Shown: one piece after another, positions 49,234 to 56,491 of the stretch
How the letters are laid out: every line of letters starts with the position of its first letter
Numbering within the stretch: the stretch's first letter is position 1
IMG/VR virus record: IMGVR_UViG_3300042564_002455
Coordinates: 1-56,491 of that record
Strand: one strand, 5' to 3'
Source: a virus
Length of the DNA stretch: 56,491 nt
Notes under the pieces: model-generated
What the model saw: only the letters and a program-made list of their open reading frames with translations
Told to the model about the DNA's origin: nothing
Databases searched by the model: none
Translations under genes and position numbers: made by a program

Positions 49234-50456
49234 TTGTTCTTTTTATTTACGATTTCTTTGTACCAATCGGCACGTTTTCTTGTTACATTATTTAAGTCAT
49301 AAGTGTCTTTTACTGTTTCATAAAGACGCTCACCCATATCAATAATCATATTTGGATTATCAACCAATTTCTTAATATTTGAAGCCCAATCACTATGATT
49401 TCTTGAATCTTTCACCAATAAAGCGTTTCCGTCAGTGAATTTACCGTCTTTAAGTGCGTGTTTCAAGTCAACCGTATAAGGTCCAACCTCAGATGCGATA
49501 ATTGCTTTCTTATAAAATCCCGCCTCAATAACTTTAAGTTGTGACTTAACACGGTTAAAGATGTGATTCTTAATTGGAGCTAATGAGATATCAAACTTTG
49601 AGTAATTAGTCGCGTATGATGTCACAGGTTTAGTCCAAACTCTTCGGTAGTTACCGAACTCCTCACCTTCATAATATTCTTCCTTAAACTTATCCAAGAA
49701 AATTTTATATTCAGGTGTAATAATTTGGTAATTATTGGTAAAGATCGACTCATACTTAGCCCACACAGTTTCGTGTGGTTCAATTGGTCGTTGTTTTTGT
49801 TCTCCCGTTTGTTGGTTAATTTCTGTGATAGTTCCTCTTGTATCGAACCCACAAACAACAAATTGTAATTTATCTTGTATGGGATTTAATTTTGAAACCA
49901 TGCCGTCCAATAACATCAAATCGTGTAAGTGAGATGATCCACCCAACCAACCAACACGAATCTTATCGGATGGTAATGTTAGTTCATTAAATTGACTTTC
50001 TTTCGGGTCAATCGCATTTGGGAAAATCTCCACATTTTTGTTGAACTTTTTAATCTCGTCAGCAAATATTGTAGTTGTCGTTGTCACATAATCAGGATGT
50101 CTAAGATTTTCCACGATTTTTTCGTTGATCTTATTAGCTCTTATAATGTCGTGAATTGGGTGTTCCTTGCCGGGCATCCAATAATCATCCAAATCAACAA
50201 TCGTAACAATACCCAAACTCTTTAACATTCTAATAATGTTAGGTGTTTGTTCGTACGAATGCCCAATATTTCTATGGATATGAACGATATGATATTGTTT
50301 CCAATAATTCATATCGTTAATTCGTGGTTCATAATCAATATCCACATGAAAATCATCAGGATACATATTTTGTAGGAAAGTGTGAGGGTCAACAGACCTG
50401 AATTTACCTACACCTGTTTTATCACTTGGTAGGACTAATACTTTAATTTTTGTCAT
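49230..50456 (-). CDS. GT4-like glycosyltransferase
   Basis: 408 residues, GT-B fold. The N-terminus KVLVLPSDKTGVGKFRSVDP has the G-x-G-x-x-R type start, and VHIHRNIGHSYEQTP follows. The donor-domain hinge is RVGWLGGSSHLHDLMLLDG, and the C-terminal region has SLAPIKNHIFNRVKSQLKVI then EAGFYKKAIIASEVGPYTVD, matching the family E-x7 donor site. It is the first gene of the minus-strand glycan transcription unit after the terminator at 50515-50551. Confidence 0.82.
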   Translation of the reverse strand: MTKIKVLVLPSDKTGVGKFRSVDPHTFLQNMYPDDFHVDIDYEPRINDMNYWKQYHIVHIHRNIGHSYEQTPNIIRMLKSLGIVTIVDLDDYWMPGKEHPIHDIIRANKINEKIVENLRHPDYVTTTTTIFADEIKKFNKNVEIFPNAIDPKESQFNELTLPSDKIRVGWLGGSSHLHDLMLLDGMVSKLNPIQDKLQFVVCGFDTRGTITEINQQTGEQKQRPIEPHETVWAKYESIFTNNYQIITPEYKIFLDKFKEEYYEGEEFGNYRRVWTKPVTSYATNYSKFDISLAPIKNHIFNRVKSQLKVIEAGFYKKAIIASEVGPYTVDLKHALKDGKFTDGNALLVKDSRNHSDWASNIKKLVDNPNMIIDMGERLYETVKDTYDLNNVTRKRADWYKEIVNKKNK

Positions 50457-50514
50457 ATTCGATAATTCTATTTTTCAAAGTATAACAATAATTTATTAGT
50501 AATTCAAGTTTGGT

Positions 50515-50551
50515 AGAAATAAAAAACCCCACGACTAATTGCCGTAGGGTT
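50515..50551 (-). terminator. rho-independent terminator
   Basis: Hairpin AACCC-C-ACG / CGT-A-GGGTT with loop ACTAATTGC and one mismatch. Read on the minus strand it ends in TTTTTTATTT. It closes the operon 50575-53198 and separates it from the glycan block. Confidence 0.8.
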
Positions 50552-50574
50552 ATATAAAATTAATAAAACTAATA

Positions 50575-51183
50575 CTAACTAATTTTTTTGATTTTTGTTA
50601 ATTTACCTTCAAATATATGTTTACCAACTTTAAATGTAAACAAATCATTTGTTCTTGACGTACTCTCAACTAATAAACCATTTTCTTTTAACACATCTTC
50701 CACAGTTTCCCTAATAACGTCTCTAATTTCATTTAAGTTAATTGACGATTGTTGTTTAGGTAATGGTTGTGATTGTTGTGTTTTTTTAGGTGTTGATGTT
50801 TCATTAATCGAACCCTTACCAGTATTCATCAATCTAGCAGCTTTTTGTACTAGATCATCAGATATTGCCACCCCTCCTTGATTTGGTTGTTCAATCGGGT
50901 GTTCCATCATTAACCTTTTAATTTCGTCAGGTAATTTAGAACTTAGTATTCTATCCTTTGTTAATGGTTGTGGGTTATTATTAATTGGTTTACTGATTTC
51001 TGATTCACTTAGATATTCACTTGGTATATTATAAGACGCTTGTGGTGCGTTGTATTCAGCAACTTCCGGTGTTGAGTAGTTTGATAATCCTTCAGAAGCG
51101 TTTCCTCTCGGTATCTCACTATGTTTATCCATTATTTTTTTGGATATCATAAGTTTTTGTATCAAATCATTTTCTGTTCTCAT
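50575..51183 (-). CDS. hypothetical virion-region protein
   Basis: 202 residues. Ser/Asn/Pro/Gln-rich, low-complexity N-terminal two-thirds. The C-terminal 55 residues are a helix (LNEIRDVIRETVEDVLKENG) followed by a small beta element (LFTFKVGKHIFEGKLTKIKK). The same helix-plus-beta end type occurs in the protein at 7663-9084. LSE before Ser and LNE before Ile are possible protease sites but not placed like the tag. No family recognised. It is last in the five-gene unit ending at the terminator. Confidence 0.55.
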   Translation of the reverse strand: MRTENDLIQKLMISKKIMDKHSEIPRGNASEGLSNYSTPEVAEYNAPQASYNIPSEYLSESEISKPINNNPQPLTKDRILSSKLPDEIKRLMMEHPIEQPNQGGVAISDDLVQKAARLMNTGKGSINETSTPKKTQQSQPLPKQQSSINLNEIRDVIRETVEDVLKENGLLVESTSRTNDLFTFKVGKHIFEGKLTKIKKIS

Positions 51184-51184
51184 G

Positions 51185-51592
51185 TTATGCTATTTGTTGT
51201 GTTGGTGTATTATCAAATTTTGCGTTAATTAAAACGTTTGTCATACTTTTATCCCCACTGAGATTGTAGTTTGGTCTAGCCTCGTTAAATGTACCCCCCG
51301 TTGGTTTATACATCACGATTTTATCCAATCTAAATAATCTCCAACTAGGTTTGGGTTGTTTACCCAAATAAGCGGTATGTGACGCCCCATCAGTATCCCA
51401 AGCCCTTAATACTAAGTTTCCTGCTTTACTATATCCTAAACAAACAGGTTCAATAATCCTTAACCCTTTACCACCAGGTTCGTCACCTGTATAGTAAATT
51501 GAGACGACTTGTCGCTTCTTAATAGAGTCGGTAACAGAGTCAACTGACGCTATCTCAAGGATAAGAGATTTTAAACTGTTGTAAAGTTTCAT
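51185..51592 (-). CDS. WYL-like domain protein
   Basis: 135 residues. From residue about 28: VVSIYYTGDEPGGKGLRIIE, then PVCLGYSKAGNLVLRAWD and WRLFRLDKIVMY, in the order of a WYL domain (Y-x-G, R-x-h-x-P-h-h-h, L-R-A-W, R-x-F-R-L-D-R-I). WYL domains sense ligands or nucleic acids and regulate transcription or defence. There is no helix-turn-helix; the N-terminal 15 residues (MKLYNSLKSLILEIA) form a helix with I11-L12-E13. That is suggestive of prohead processing, although Ile after the cut is less favoured. Packaged regulator is one hypothesis. Confidence 0.6.
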   Translation of the reverse strand: MKLYNSLKSLILEIASVDSVTDSIKKRQVVSIYYTGDEPGGKGLRIIEPVCLGYSKAGNLVLRAWDTDGASHTAYLGKQPKPSWRLFRLDKIVMYKPTGGTFNEARPNYNLSGDKSMTNVLINAKFDNTPTQQIA

Positions 51593-51882
51593 TAAGCCTT
51601 AGGTGTTGTATATGGTCTGTTTACTTGGAAAGAATTGATTTTAATTTGTTCTTTTCTTTCTCTATTATCGTCAGACGAACCACCATTCAAGATGTCAAGA
51701 AAGATACCAGTACCTTTACCAAAAGCATCCCCATCTCCCATTGCGTCCTTATTAACGGACGAATATTCGTTTGCGTTTTGTTTGTAATCGTTTATTGTAA
51801 TTTCTTTTTTTCTTTCTTCTTTTGCGATTTGCCCCAAAGCGTTATTTGGTTGACTAAAATCAATTGGAAATAGTGCTGCCAT
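51592..51882 (-). CDS. small hypothetical virion-region protein
   Basis: 96 residues, polar and Asn/Asp/Lys-rich, no secondary-structure-rich core evident (FPIDFSQPNNALGQIAKEER at the start, NSFQVNRPYTTPK at the end). No family recognised. It overlaps the WYL-like gene by one base and lies one base from the upstream gene, so the five genes of this unit are tightly coupled. Confidence 0.55.
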   Translation of the reverse strand: MAALFPIDFSQPNNALGQIAKEERKKEITINDYKQNANEYSSVNKDAMGDGDAFGKGTGIFLDILNGGSSDDNRERKEQIKINSFQVNRPYTTPKA

Positions 51883-51883
51883 G

Positions 51884-52354
51884 TTAAATTAATTTTTTCA
51901 TTAATTCGTTTATCCTTTTCAGGTTTTCTGTAATTTTTATGTCGTATTGGTCAACAGGGTTATTATGTGATTTACTAGGTCTATTCATTGTTGATAAATC
52001 GTCTTTAGTGTGGTCGGAATTAAATTGATTCGGTAACACTTCAGATCTATTTTTCTTCGTATTATAAATATCCGTTCTTAAATAATTTAACGTGTCATCC
52101 GCCCATTTTTTCATATAATCCCCACCATTTAAAATGTATGGAGCATCTTCCTTATTCCCATTATAGTTATCAAACCAACTTTTAATTCTTTTTAATTGTT
52201 GGTAAGTCATTGAATTTTTATTTTGGAGTTCTTCGTTTCTTTTCGCACCCTCTTCGTTTTCGGATGTTTCACCTATTGACATAGATGAGTTCTTAAGGTG
52301 ATTTTTAATCTCCACAGGTATCTTAATCTCTTTTCCGTATAATTCCTTATTCAC
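51884..52354 (-). CDS. hypothetical virion-region protein
   Basis: 156 residues, Asn/Lys/Glu/Asp-rich and helical. The central segment MTYQQLKRIKSWFDNYNGNK, then YILNGGDYMKKWADDTLNYL, looks like a small conserved helical unit with Trp and Gly-Gly. The end (ITENLKRINELMKKLI) is a basic amphipathic helix. No family recognised. It overlaps the upstream gene by eight bases. Confidence 0.55.
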   Translation of the reverse strand: MNKELYGKEIKIPVEIKNHLKNSSMSIGETSENEEGAKRNEELQNKNSMTYQQLKRIKSWFDNYNGNKEDAPYILNGGDYMKKWADDTLNYLRTDIYNTKKNRSEVLPNQFNSDHTKDDLSTMNRPSKSHNNPVDQYDIKITENLKRINELMKKLI

Positions 52355-53198
52355 TTTTAAGAATTTTAATTAATTGGTTTATTGAAATACCTTCATTATC
52401 TGCGATTTTTTTAATTGCTTCAATATTTTTCTTTAACATTTTACTTACCGTAGTTTCTTTATTTTGAACTTCGGAATTATCTTTCGATCTTTTTGATAAC
52501 ATTTCATCAACCATCTTACCCATTTCCATTTTTTCTCTTTCGGAAATTGTCATCTTGGCAATAAAATCTTTATCGTTTTTATATTTAGATTTTTTATCTC
52601 TTTTTCCCGATGGGTCTTTACCAAATTGTTTTGTTCTTTGTTTTGCCTCATCAGGTTCCATTCCTAAACTCTTAACCAATGCTTGGAATGTATCCTTACC
52701 ATCCATATCTTTGGTTTCTTCATATCCGAAAGCGTCCGAATAATCAATTTCATTAACCGTGGGGTCTTCTTCAACACCCTCTCCGTAGTAAGTTCTATAA
52801 CCACGAGTAATAGGATTGTTGGTTTGTCTTGTCGCAACAATGGTTTGGTCCATTGTCCTTTTAGGTGTTAACCATTTATTAAGGATTGGAACTTTTGATG
52901 TCGACATTGTTCCATCATCATCAACCAACTCCTCAAGTTCGGTTGGTTTTTTATTTTTTATATTTTTTAAACTTTTTGTAACCTCATCGGTAGATTTTAC
53001 CGATTTATTTTTCATTATTTTACCAATCAAATTCTTAATTTTAGGACTATCTTTTTTATCAAAATCCATCTTCTCATCCTTCTTTCTTGACTCTGATAAT
53101 GTCTCTGACACGGAATAGTACAAAGATACCTTGTTACCTCTGTCCTTTAGAAAGAAATAGTAAGGTTTAGAAAAATATTCTTCATTAAAATTTATCAT
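52347..53198 (-). CDS. hypothetical virion-region protein, first gene of its unit
   Basis: 283 residues, Lys/Asp/Glu-rich, basic overall. The start [20 protein letters not shown] precedes [11 protein letters not shown], with L-S-E before Ser at about residue 36, a possible prohead protease site. The middle has a Thr/Gly/Tyr patch ([20 protein letters not shown]), the end a helix ([20 protein letters not shown]). No family recognised. It has a TATTTATT motif 12 nt upstream and is divergent from the large fibre gene, whose own motif is only 14 bp away. Confidence 0.55.
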   Translation of the reverse strand: MINFNEEYFSKPYYFFLKDRGNKVSLYYSVSETLSESRKKDEKMDFDKKDSPKIKNLIGKIMKNKSVKSTDEVTKSLKNIKNKKPTELEELVDDDGTMSTSKVPILNKWLTPKRTMDQTIVATRQTNNPITRGYRTYYGEGVEEDPTVNEIDYSDAFGYEETKDMDGKDTFQALVKSLGMEPDEAKQRTKQFGKDPSGKRDKKSKYKNDKDFIAKMTISEREKMEMGKMVDEMLSKRSKDNSEVQNKETTVSKMLKKNIEAIKKIADNEGISINQLIKILKSE

Positions 53199-53210
53199 CG
53201 CTTTTTTATC

Positions 53211-53218
53211 AATAAATA
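53211..53218 (-). promoter_or_regulatory. candidate late promoter motif TATTTATT, divergent pair
   Basis: AGTATTTATTG on the minus strand, 12 nt before the ATG at 53198. It is half of a back-to-back pair with 53232-53239. Confidence 0.55.
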
Positions 53219-53231
53219 CTTCAATGTCGTG

Positions 53232-53239
53232 TATTTATC
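53232..53239 (+). promoter_or_regulatory. candidate late promoter motif TATTTATC, divergent pair
   Basis: GTATTTATCAATAAA, 13 nt before the ATG at 53253. The two opposed motifs occupy a 54-bp intergenic region with no room for other elements. Confidence 0.5.
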
Positions 53240-53252
53240 AATAAAAAATATA

Positions 53253-56200
53253 ATGGCTCAACAAAACATTAATCAATATGTTTATAAAAAATTTTATTTA
53301 AGTCCATATCTCTTAGATTTAACTGATATTTCTTTAGCTTCCGATGAAGTTGATTATAATCAAGAAGTTGTATTTTCACCTTATTTGATTGCTCAAACTC
53401 ACGGGAATAGATTACCATTTTATTTTGATTTAAATAGTACAGGTACAACAACACAACCCATATTAACTTATGGTAGTTATGATTTTAATAATGTTATTGT
53501 ATCCGAAAATTACTATAACCCCGATAATTTAGATTTAACTTGCTTAACTACTCATACCGCTTGTGATATTGGATTAACCGGTATTGATAACGGGTTAGTA
53601 ACAGGAATGACTGGTCAGTCAATTTCATTTACCAATGGATTATTGGGGAATTCTCAAAAATTCGACAGGTTATCTTTTGATAGACGATTAAAGTTTTTTC
53701 AAGTAACAGGTTATACTTCGGAACCTAATGTTCGTTTTTCAGGTATTACAGGTCAAACTCTATATGAAATAGTATCAAAAACGGGAGATACCGAAGGTTA
53801 CTACCAAGAACTATATGGTGGTTTTTACCAAGGATTCTATAAGTTATTTGGTTTTGATTATAATATTTTTCCGTCAAGGATGAATAAAGGTTGGTCTGTT
53901 GAAATGGTTTTGAAGCCTCGTTTAACAAATGAATTCACCCCGTCTTCAGGTCAAACAACATTAAATGAAATTTATCCAAATAATAAGAACACGTTCTTTT
54001 ATATGGGTACAAGAGCGGAAAACAAGTTTTATCACCACGCATCGGGTGTTCCATCTTCTGATACTGGATATACGAGAGTAACAGAGTCATTAGTTGATTG
54101 TTTAAAAACTTGTGCTTGCGCTGATACAGGTGTAACTAATTCAAGATGTGTCGATGTTTATAATCCAACAGGAATTACCGTAACTCACGATATTGGTTGT
54201 GGTTGTGGATGTTCAAACGGAACAATTAGTAATATACCTGACAAGGATCCAATATATGATTCTATGTCAAACGCGATGTCACTTAGATTATGTGGTGACG
54301 ATGACAATCCAAAAATTGGTGTAAGAATTCTAAGATTCACCGGTGATTGTGAAACTACAGGTTCTTGTGATACATCAGGAATTACATATACAACAGGATA
54401 TACTGTTGATGATTATTGTTCCGAAAATGGTATATATGATTATTGCGTTCCTGTTAATTCAGCTTTTACAATATCCGAACATTGGTTTTTAGTTGATGTT
54501 GTTTGGGAAAGATATACTTGGTTAGATACTTGCGATTTATTTTATAGAGGTGGGTTAGGAGATATTACCAAGTTTGAATATCTGGATTCGCTGGCAAACA
54601 ATTCCGTTTATTTAATAAAACCACCCGTAACTCACGATAATTTAACCCCTGAACAAATTGAGATCGTCCAATTAAACGAAAAATGGTTATTGGATGGTTC
54701 ATATAGAAAAGGTAGATTAAAAATTTATGTTAATGGTAAAGTTTTCTTTGTTGTTGAGGATGTTGAAGAAATTATACCTCGTGGTTTAAATACCGAAAAA
54801 GAAAAACAATTAGGAGTTCCTTTCAGTATAAGTTGGGGTGGTGGAACACAAGGGTTAAGAGAGAACTTAACTTTCTCTGCGTGTCCTACAGGTAACACTA
54901 GTGTTTATATTCAAGACCCCGAATTATTTCCTAACAATGTATTAAGTGGAACTTCTTTGTCCGCTCTGACTACAAATATTTTAATTGAACAAAATTTTGC
55001 CGGTACTTTTGATGGGGGAATATCTCAATTCAGAATGTATGTTTCTCCACTTTCCGCTCCGGAGGTTAAACACAATTTCTCAATATTAAAACCAACATTT
55101 AATTTATTTGATCCTGATTGTCCTAATTGTGGTATTACTTGTTTGCCTAATGATTTTACTTTTAGTATATTACCAACACCCACGCCAACTCAAACTCCGA
55201 CTAACACTGCAACACCTACTAATACTTCAACTATAACACCCACACTTACTCCTACCCCTACTAACACTGTTACATCTAGTGTAATAATACCTGTTGTAAC
55301 ACCGACAAATACCCCAACTAATACTCAGACTAGAACCCCGGCTAAAACTCCATTCGCAACTCAAACCCCAACTAAAACACCAACTCCAACTAATACCACA
55401 ACTAACACAACTACACCTACACAAACTCAAACTCCGACTAATACTCAGACGCCAACTAATACAAAAACGCCAACACCTACCAATACCCCAACACCAACTA
55501 ACACAATTACTCAAACACCAACTAACACAGAAACTACAACTCAAACCCCAACCCCAACCAATACAAAAACGCCAACTAAAACATCTACACCTACAAATAC
55601 TCAAACACCAACTAATACTCAAACGCCAACTAACACCCAAACACCTACAAATACTAAAACTCCGGCAAAAACTCCATTCCCAACACAAACACCAACAAAA
55701 ACAACAACACCAACAAATACCACAACCCCTACTAATACGGTAACACCTACCATCACTACCACAATAACCCCAACCCCAACCAATACAAAAACGCCAACTA
55801 AAACATCCACTCCAACTAACACAGTTACTCCAACCACAACACCAACTAATACTCAAACACCAACTAATACCCAAACACCCACAAATACTAAAACACCAAC
55901 TAAAACACCGACATCAACTAATACTCAAACTCCAACTAACACTCAGACTCCGACTAATACAAAAACACCTACAAACACTAGAACCCCGGATAAAACTCCA
56001 TTCGCAACTCAAACACCCACAAAAACAACAACGCCAACTCAAACCACGACTGATACGTCCACTCCGACACCGACCCAAACTCCGACTAATACTCAGACGC
56101 CAACTAATACAAAAACGCCAACACCTACCAATACCCCAACACCAACTAACACAATTACTCAAACACCAACTAACACTATTACCCCAACTAACACTATTAC

Positions 56201-56491
56201 CCCAACTAATACTAAAACTCCAACACCAACTCCAACAACTACAAATACTCAAACTCCAACTAACACTATCACACCAACACCTACAAAAACACCCACAAAC
56301 ACTAGAACTCCGGATAAAACTCCATTCGCAACTCAAACCCCTACAAAAACAACAACACCAACAAATACTGAAACCCCAACTAATACCCCAACTCAAACAA
56401 CAACACCAACAAATACTACCACGCAAACACCAACTAAAACGTCCACACCTACAATTACGACTACACCTTCAAACACCTCAACACCAACAAA
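53253..56491 (+). CDS. fibre/adhesin-type virion protein with Thr/Pro repeat stalk, truncated at window end
   Basis: The frame from ATG 53253 is open to the last base (1079 codons visible, no stop), so the C-terminus is missing. Residues 1-630 are beta-rich and Tyr/Asn/Thr-rich. Within them is a Cys-dense patch ([17 protein letters not shown], then [12 protein letters not shown], about 285-330) and a lectin-like (LamG/ConA-type) segment ending [20 protein letters not shown]. From about residue 641 the chain is almost wholly Thr, Pro, Asn, Gln and Lys in TPTNTQ-type repeats with a 108-residue super-period. The likely role is a long virion fibre or host-binding adhesin; the stalk is probably extended. 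No signal peptide is seen. Confidence 0.75.
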   Translation, partial: MAQQNINQYVYKKFYLSPYLLDLTDISLASDEVDYNQEVVFSPYLIAQTHGNRLPFYFDLNSTGTTTQPILTYGSYDFNNVIVSENYYNPDNLDLTCLTTHTACDIGLTGIDNGLVTGMTGQSISFTNGLLGNSQKFDRLSFDRRLKFFQVTGYTSEPNVRFSGITGQTLYEIVSKTGDTEGYYQELYGGFYQGFYKLFGFDYNIFPSRMNKGWSVEMVLKPRLTNEFTPSSGQTTLNEIYPNNKNTFFYMGTRAENKFYHHASGVPSSDTGYTRVTESLVDCLKTCACADTGVTNSRCVDVYNPTGITVTHDIGCGCGCSNGTISNIPDKDPIYDSMSNAMSLRLCGDDDNPKIGVRILRFTGDCETTGSCDTSGITYTTGYTVDDYCSENGIYDYCVPVNSAFTISEHWFLVDVVWERYTWLDTCDLFYRGGLGDITKFEYLDSLANNSVYLIKPPVTHDNLTPEQIEIVQLNEKWLLDGSYRKGRLKIYVNGKVFFVVEDVEEIIPRGLNTEKEKQLGVPFSISWGGGTQGLRENLTFSACPTGNTSVYIQDPELFPNNVLSGTSLSALTTNILIEQNFAGTFDGGISQFRMYVSPLSAPEVKHNFSILKPTFNLFDPDCPNCGITCLPNDFTFSILPTPTPTQTPTNTATPTNTSTITPTLTPTPTNTVTSSVIIPVVTPTNTPTNTQTRTPAKTPFATQTPTKTPTPTNTTTNTTTPTQTQTPTNTQTPTNTKTPTPTNTPTPTNTITQTPTNTETTTQTPTPTNTKTPTKTSTPTNTQTPTNTQTPTNTQTPTNTKTPAKTPFPTQTPTKTTTPTNTTTPTNTVTPTITTTITPTPTNTKTPTKTSTPTNTVTPTTTPTNTQTPTNTQTPTNTKTPTKTPTSTNTQTPTNTQTPTNTKTPTNTRTPDKTPFATQTPTKTTTPTQTTTDTSTPTPTQTPTNTQTPTNTKTPTPTNTPTPTNTITQTPTNTITPTNTITPTNTKTPTPTPTTTNTQTPTNTITPTPTKTPTNTRTPDKTPFATQTPTKTTTPTNTETPTNTPTQTTTPTNTTTQTPTKTSTPTITTTPSNTSTPT
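55428..55528 (+). repeat. 101-bp perfect direct repeat, copy 1
   Basis: Identical base for base to 56076-56176, an offset of 648 bp (two 324-bp periods), so the two blocks were copied recently while the intervening unit has diverged. Confidence 0.9.
56076..56176 (+). repeat. 101-bp perfect direct repeat, copy 2
   Basis: Second copy of 55428-55528, in the same reading frame. Confidence 0.9.

Larger units (their letters stand above)
55173..56491 (+). repeat. Thr/Pro-coding repeat array with 324-bp higher-order period
   Basis: The basic unit is about 18 bp (TPTNTQ). A distinctive anchor, (A/D)-K-T-P-F-(A/P)-T-Q-T-P-T-K-T, begins at codons 55341, 55665, 55989 and 56313, each exactly 324 bp (108 codons) apart. 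The array continues past the window end. Confidence 0.93.

Noticed and set aside
55227-56426. Long minus-strand open frames rich in Cys, Trp and Ser
   Set aside because: They are complements of the Thr/Pro repeat, have an implausible composition and lack start signals.
55173-56491. Possible CRISPR array (short repeats with variable parts)
   Set aside because: The 18-bp periodicity follows codons, there are no unique spacers of fixed length, and the frame from 53253 stays open throughout; it is a coding repeat.

Overview
The window is an AT-rich stretch, coding almost throughout, from the genome of a tailed phage with a T4-like head module (myovirus type) that very probably infects a member of the Bacteroidota, most likely flavobacteria-like. 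The head genes run on the + strand in T4 order: large terminase, portal (gp20-like), a short core-type protein, prohead protease (gp21-like), scaffold (gp22-like), major capsid (gp23-like). The Bacteroidota host is inferred from four things. One protein carries a signal peptide plus a type IX secretion C-terminal sorting domain. One small gene has a TTG-N19-TATCTTTG promoter of the Bacteroidota primary-sigma type. A small protein resembles the Bacteroidota family DUF4494. I see no consistent Shine-Dalgarno sequence. No tRNA, rRNA, integrase, transposase or CRISPR array was seen, and no gene-free stretch exceeds 300 bases.

Layout. 1-2.8 kb: the end of a peptidase-like gene, an N-domain-less ClpC-type ATPase, and a divergent Hsp20, with two operator-like palindromes between the chaperone genes. 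2.8-7.4 kb: a short tagged protein, two paralogous M23 peptidoglycan hydrolases (one fused to a nucleotidyltransferase domain) and a KTSC protein. 7.4-21 kb: the head module. 21-24.9 kb: small genes on both strands, three with a presumed capsid-targeting N-terminus, then the type IX-tagged secreted protein. 25-31.3 kb (minus): tail/baseplate-type genes and a gp55-like late sigma factor. 31.3-50.5 kb (minus): about 17 glycan genes (GT2, GT4, GT10, GT11 and GT25-like transferases, three SDR enzymes, a sugar aminotransferase, an O-carbamoyltransferase, two methyltransferases) interrupted by PhoH, a degenerate HAD protein, dUTPase and a DnaQ-like exonuclease. 50.6-53.2 kb (minus): five virion-type small genes, one with a WYL-like domain. 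53.25 kb to the end (+): a truncated adhesin or fibre gene ending in a long Thr/Pro repeat with a 324-bp higher-order period.

How it fits together. The gp21-like protease probably cleaves after (I/L)-x-E. Such sites lie in the capsid protein, in the scaffold, and at one fixed place (residue 22) in three proteins sharing an N-terminal tag, which suggests a set of packaged head proteins. A TATTTAT(A/T) motif lies 12-17 nt before many start codons on both strands and is a candidate late promoter for the gp55-like sigma factor. The glycan genes could remodel the host surface or decorate the virion, possibly the Thr-rich fibre. Replication genes are not in this window.
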